A DNA stretch of 64,000 bases from Sextonia rubra (Eukaryota > Streptophyta > Magnoliopsida > Laurales > Lauraceae). Location of the stretch: positions 64,007,114 through 64,071,113 of the forward strand of contig JASUAD010000009.1 of NCBI GenBank assembly GCA_037013555.1, in the 5' to 3' direction. The position numbers were made by a program, and so were the translations under genes. Positions 60,302-64,000 of this stretch are shown in pieces. The notes beneath the pieces were generated by a model. That model ran no database searches. It had not been told where the DNA came from and worked only from the letters and a program-made list of their open reading frames with translations. Positions within the stretch are counted from its first letter, which is position 1. Each line of letters opens with the position of its first letter.

Positions 60302-60431
60302 ATAGTAATTTAGCATTCATGCTATTTATCTTCTGATTTTTATTTTCTTGATTTTCGTAGCACTGCTTTGTTTGGGACTTAGGAGGCTTCATGTGACTTG
60401 ACTATTTAAGCTCAAACTATAAAGAACTACA

Positions 60432-60475
<44 letters not shown>

Positions 60476-61398
60476 GAAGGATTGTATTTGTTAGGAGGAA
60501 ATTTCCATTGTACTTTTAAAGGACCAAAAGATAAAAAGGAGTCAATTATTTCCATTAATGTTCCAAGTGTAGGTGCATTAGAATTTAGAATTCAAGGAAA
60601 GGATATAAATGAGCATAGTTGATAAATATGCTTTTTCACAAGGGTGGAAGGTCTTCTTTTGTCCTTGAGAAATTAATGGTTTCTGGTTCTAGATGCTTAG
60701 GGTTCCTTTTGTGTGTGCGTGGCATAGAACTAAGTCAAGTGTACATTAAAATGTATTTGTGTGCCTTTCATGTGCGACTTTATAGTTGATTAAAATGTAT
60801 TTGTGAGAAATGAAATTGCATCATGATTGATGCTAACACTTGTCATCCCTTTTGTCGCACAAATATATGCTAACACTTTGCATTCTTATGATACGTATTG
60901 TGGTAAGCAGTCAACTATATTTAATTTCCTTTATTTTCTGTTTCCTTATTGAAGTAATTTTTTGAATGATAGAATTATGCAATTCATTCTTTTTCTTTCT
61001 TACATGCACCATTATCATTAGATATCCATTTCAGTATAATAAAAAAAGTAGTCACATGAACCTATTAACACGGGAACCTATCAAAGGTGGTATATGGGTC
61101 TGGTAAAATATTTTATGCAGAGAAAGTACAAAATAAAATGATTCTATGATATTGGATAAATCCCTCCTGACATCTTGGTTTTCTTTGAAACAATTGGGAA
61201 TTTATGTTGTTAGCTTTGTTTTAGAAGTTTGACTTTCCTCCTTGTATGATTCTTGTCATTGTCATTCTCAATGATGGTTAGCATCACTCTCAACTTGAAT
61301 GTCCTATATATTTGCAAAATTTCTTTCATTTATTTTAGTACTTTTCCTTATATTCATCAACTTGAACGATGGTTAGCATCACTCTCAACTTGTATTTG

Positions 61399-61440
<42 letters not shown>

Positions 61441-61702
61441 TTAATACTAAAACTTGTAAACTTGCTTCTACATACTATGATGATGATTTCCAAGGATAGG
61501 ATCAAGTTATCTCCAAATCCTGACAACTAAAAAATAATAAAAAAGTTTTGCAATTAGAGTTGCCATTGACACTTATTTGACCTTATCTACTGTTATTTTC
61601 TTTTGGGCAGTTTATCAAACTAGTTTTTTCGTAGTAATGTATACCTCGTTCCATCTCATTCAAGTCATATTGTTACAAGCAATTTATAGCACCATCTATG
61701 AA
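60302..61702. other. Unassigned AT-rich DNA with microsatellites
   Basis: A (TG)n run lies at 60434-60475 and an (ATT)n run at 61400-61442. The sentence GATGGTTAGCATCACTCTCA occurs twice (about 61272 and 61369). No further H+-ATPase exon is readable. Confidence 0.5.
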
Positions 61703-62108
61703 AGGGCCGAAGAAAGAGATTCTCGATCTCTTTCAATTTTTTTTTTTCATTTGAGATGTTTTGAAATTGAAATGAGACATGAGAATTGGTGGTGAATGTT
61801 GGATAAAGGATCTTTAGGTGGGGCCAAAGAGATTGTCACCGCGTGTTCATGTCTCTCTTGTTAATGTATCGCAACATTTTTTCTTTTTTATTGCCAACGT
61901 GGGCATATGGATTGTGCAACAATGTTAAGAGGGACGATGAATGTTGGACAGGGGATCTTCAAGTGGGCCTAAGAGGGGTCACCTCTAAGTTGACTCCAGG
62001 TTTGGAATTGTGTGGGCCCCGCCAAGATTTAGATTCTTTTTTTTTTATATTAATTTCAAACCTGAGTCCAAACTATTCAATTGGGTTAAACTTTTCAAAT
62101 TTACTATA
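61703..62108. repeat. 440-bp dispersed repeat, copy 2
   Basis: Direct copy of 57948-58390 with short deletions, for example after AAGGGCCGAAG. It starts about 1.4 kb after the H+-ATPase fragment. Confidence 0.85.
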
Positions 62109-62649
62109 GATCAAGGAAGTCAACCCTATCCAATTTGGCCTATTGTGAGTTAGATTTTGACCATGTTTTAGACCGTTGATCAAGGCTTCACCAATTTTTT
62201 GGCCTAATAATAACTAAATGGCCCAGGACTAGAACCTAAAAGCCCAATTACATAATATGCATGGGCCCAAATATGTTAACAAGACAAGATTCACTAAAGG
62301 GCTAGAATTATGACTTGCTACATGCAGATAGGCTAAAACTTTATAGTTAATATTGGGCTCAATAAATAACTAATGTAGACTCACCCAAGCTTGGACATTT
62401 ATTCCAACTTAGGGATAGCGATCTTGGTCTTTCATTTCAATGGGATTAGTGATATTGCTTTGTTGTGGTGTCTAGGGGTGGTGGTTGGTTTCTTTGAAGA
62501 AATCTTCATTCCATTAAAATTTTATCATACAAGGATTTTCAAGTGTAGTTGTGCATGTCTGTTTTACTTTTGTAAAGATTTTTGTGTTGGCTAATTCATG
62601 GGTTGGACAAAACTTAAGCCCATTAGTGTTGTATTTTATATATATTTGA
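62109..62649. other. Unassigned intergenic DNA
   Basis: AT-rich DNA with no supportable coding or repeat signal. Confidence 0.4.
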
Positions 62650-63545
62650 GTATAAACAATGGTTTGAGTCACCAGATGCACTAAAGTGAAGAAATCGGAG
62701 AACGGGCGACAAATTGAAGTGATTTTCTATGAACAATATGGTTTAAAAAGGTTATATCTCATAAATCGACCATTGAATATAGGTAAGCAACTTACCATTG
62801 AAAAACTCGTTTCGAATAGATATCCGTAAAGCCCAAGATTACCTCAATCAGAGTTAAAGACGAGAAAGTTATGGCCTCTGAAATTTGGTAAAAAATGTAT
62901 TGAAATTTCACCTGAATAGAGGCTTAATCTGACTGATCGGACCATTAATCTAACAAATCAAATAAGTGCAGAAAGTTCGCTGACTTGTGATTTTTCAGTC
63001 CGATTTAAAGAGGAACTTGCCTGTTTCATACTAACTCCTTTCCTGATTGAAATATACTTATGAGGCATGAATATGGGGCTATAAAAAAGGGTTCTCTGTC
63101 AACCCTAAGGTGTGGAACACAAATCTCATTGTTCTAAATAGAGTTGTTTATTGGAAATCGCCTTTTCTAGAGTTCTTTCATTGGAAAGTTGAAGGGCTGA
63201 AGTTCTACTCTAAAGATGAGCGTCTTTTAGTTCTTTGAGTGTAAAAAATTGTTATGGAGAGTCAAGTGCTACTTCTAGAAGGCGTCTAGGTGCTTGAATC
63301 TATAACAGAGACCAGTAGGCGATCATTGTAGCGGGATACTATGCAAGGGAATCACAAAGTCCTTAGGTTGCGCGATAACTAGATAAGGGTTGTAGTATTC
63401 TCTTGCAACTATGGTGTGATTCATAGTTCTGGATCTTGGTCTTGGTTTTTTCCCTATTTGGGTTTCCAGATCAAAATTGCGTCTTCCTGTAGTGTGTGCT
63501 TTTATTTGATTTATTTTTATTGACACATAAAAAATTATAAATATT
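62650..63545 (+). mobile_element. Probable Ty1/Copia LTR or LTR fragment
   Basis: A TATA-like CTATAAAAAAGGG at about 63079 is followed after about 350 bases by TCTTGGTTTTTTCCC, ATTTGGGTTTCCA and a T-rich end, the usual layout of plant Copia LTRs (TATA box, R region, then a GGTTTTTCCC-type 3' end). No primer site or coding region follows with certainty before the window ends, and the start is approximate. Confidence 0.4.
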
Positions 63546-64000
63546 GCAGCGAAGACATTATAAGCACATTCCGAACGAAGGATACATAAACCTTGAGATT
63601 GTGGAATAGCATGTCAAGTGCTGCATCCAGATGTTCAGAGTTGGTGTAATCCATTCAGAAGACTTCAGATAAGCTCAGAATGCAGCATTTCAAATTTCAG
63701 AGTTAGTGGACTTCATTCGTCACTCAACTCACCAAATACCAAATTCAGGGTTCATTGACTCAAGAACTAGGGGTCACTGAACACACTCAAGGTTCTGGAT
63801 CACCAAAGTGGATGAAAGTCACATAGCAACTCTAAGGCATGCTTAGGAATGATGTTTCAAAGTTTCAAAACATTTGAACTTCATCTCACCCCAAACTAAG
63901 TTTCAGTGACTGTTTGCTAGCTCCTTTGGGGTCATTACAGAAATTGACACCTCATGAAGATCAAATCAGCTGAAACTCTTGGAGAAAGCTCAAATTATGC
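63546..64000. other. Unassigned DNA at the right edge
   Basis: Short words such as TTCAGAGTT, CATTCAG and CACTCAA repeat irregularly. This could be the start of the internal region of the element whose LTR is suggested at 62650-63545, but no primer site is evident. Confidence 0.3.

Overview
The window looks like a repeat-rich stretch of a flowering-plant nuclear genome. The evidence is plant-type (CCCTAAA/TTTAGGG) degenerate telomere-like DNA, Ty3/gypsy chromovirus LTR retrotransposons with tRNA-Met-type primer sites, a hAT-type MITE, and intron-containing remnants of three plant genes: histidinol dehydrogenase, an aarF/ABC1 (ABC1K) kinase and a plasma-membrane H+-ATPase. I cannot name the species. 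I see no gene that is clearly intact; every recognised gene is truncated or carries frameshifts or stops.

Layout. 1-2002 (minus): exons of a histidinol dehydrogenase pseudogene with a MITE-like insertion in one intron. 2310-21196: a large composite repeat block. A non-coding module occurs three times (M1 4972-6840 +, M2 9308-11100 +, M3 20037-21196 -). Between the copies lie degenerate C-rich telomere-like arrays (2310-2660, 6850-8860), an AATTC-type array (8850-9307), a 7.6-kb almost C-free array of a ~17-bp unit (11310-18940) and a G-rich telomere-like array (18941-20036). 21273-22256 (minus): an ABC1K pseudogene whose missing 3' part would lie beyond the M3 edge. 22.8-24.6 kb: a 198-bp tandem duplication, a weak Copia remnant and an (AC)n tract. 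24700-27447: a solo LTR of a Tekay/Del-like family sitting inside a long CA-rich tract that resumes at 27448-28240. 28.2-33.7 kb: AT-rich intergenic DNA with a small tandem duplication and a poly-C run. 33720-34146: a hAT-type MITE.

34662-52033 holds a nested pair of LTR retrotransposons. The outer Reina/CRM-like chromovirus (LTRs of about 1.25 kb, target duplication TTGTT) is interrupted inside its reverse transcriptase by a Tekay/Del-like chromovirus (LTRs of 2.8 kb, target duplication ATGCG). Both are dead: the inner one has lost about 100 residues of reverse transcriptase, and the outer one has lost all three integrase catalytic acids.

52-64 kb: a small LTR-like piece with a primer site and an unexpected 42-bp terminal inverted repeat (53214-54050), a LINE scrap, possible exons plus a CG-rich 5' end of an unidentified minus-strand gene (56.8-57.9 kb), an H+-ATPase pseudogene (59783-60301) lying between two ~440-bp direct repeats, and a probable Copia LTR (62650-63545). 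No genes here are seen to act together; the story is one of gene decay, nested transposition and simple-repeat expansion. All calls come from reading the sequence by eye; no alignments or database searches were run.
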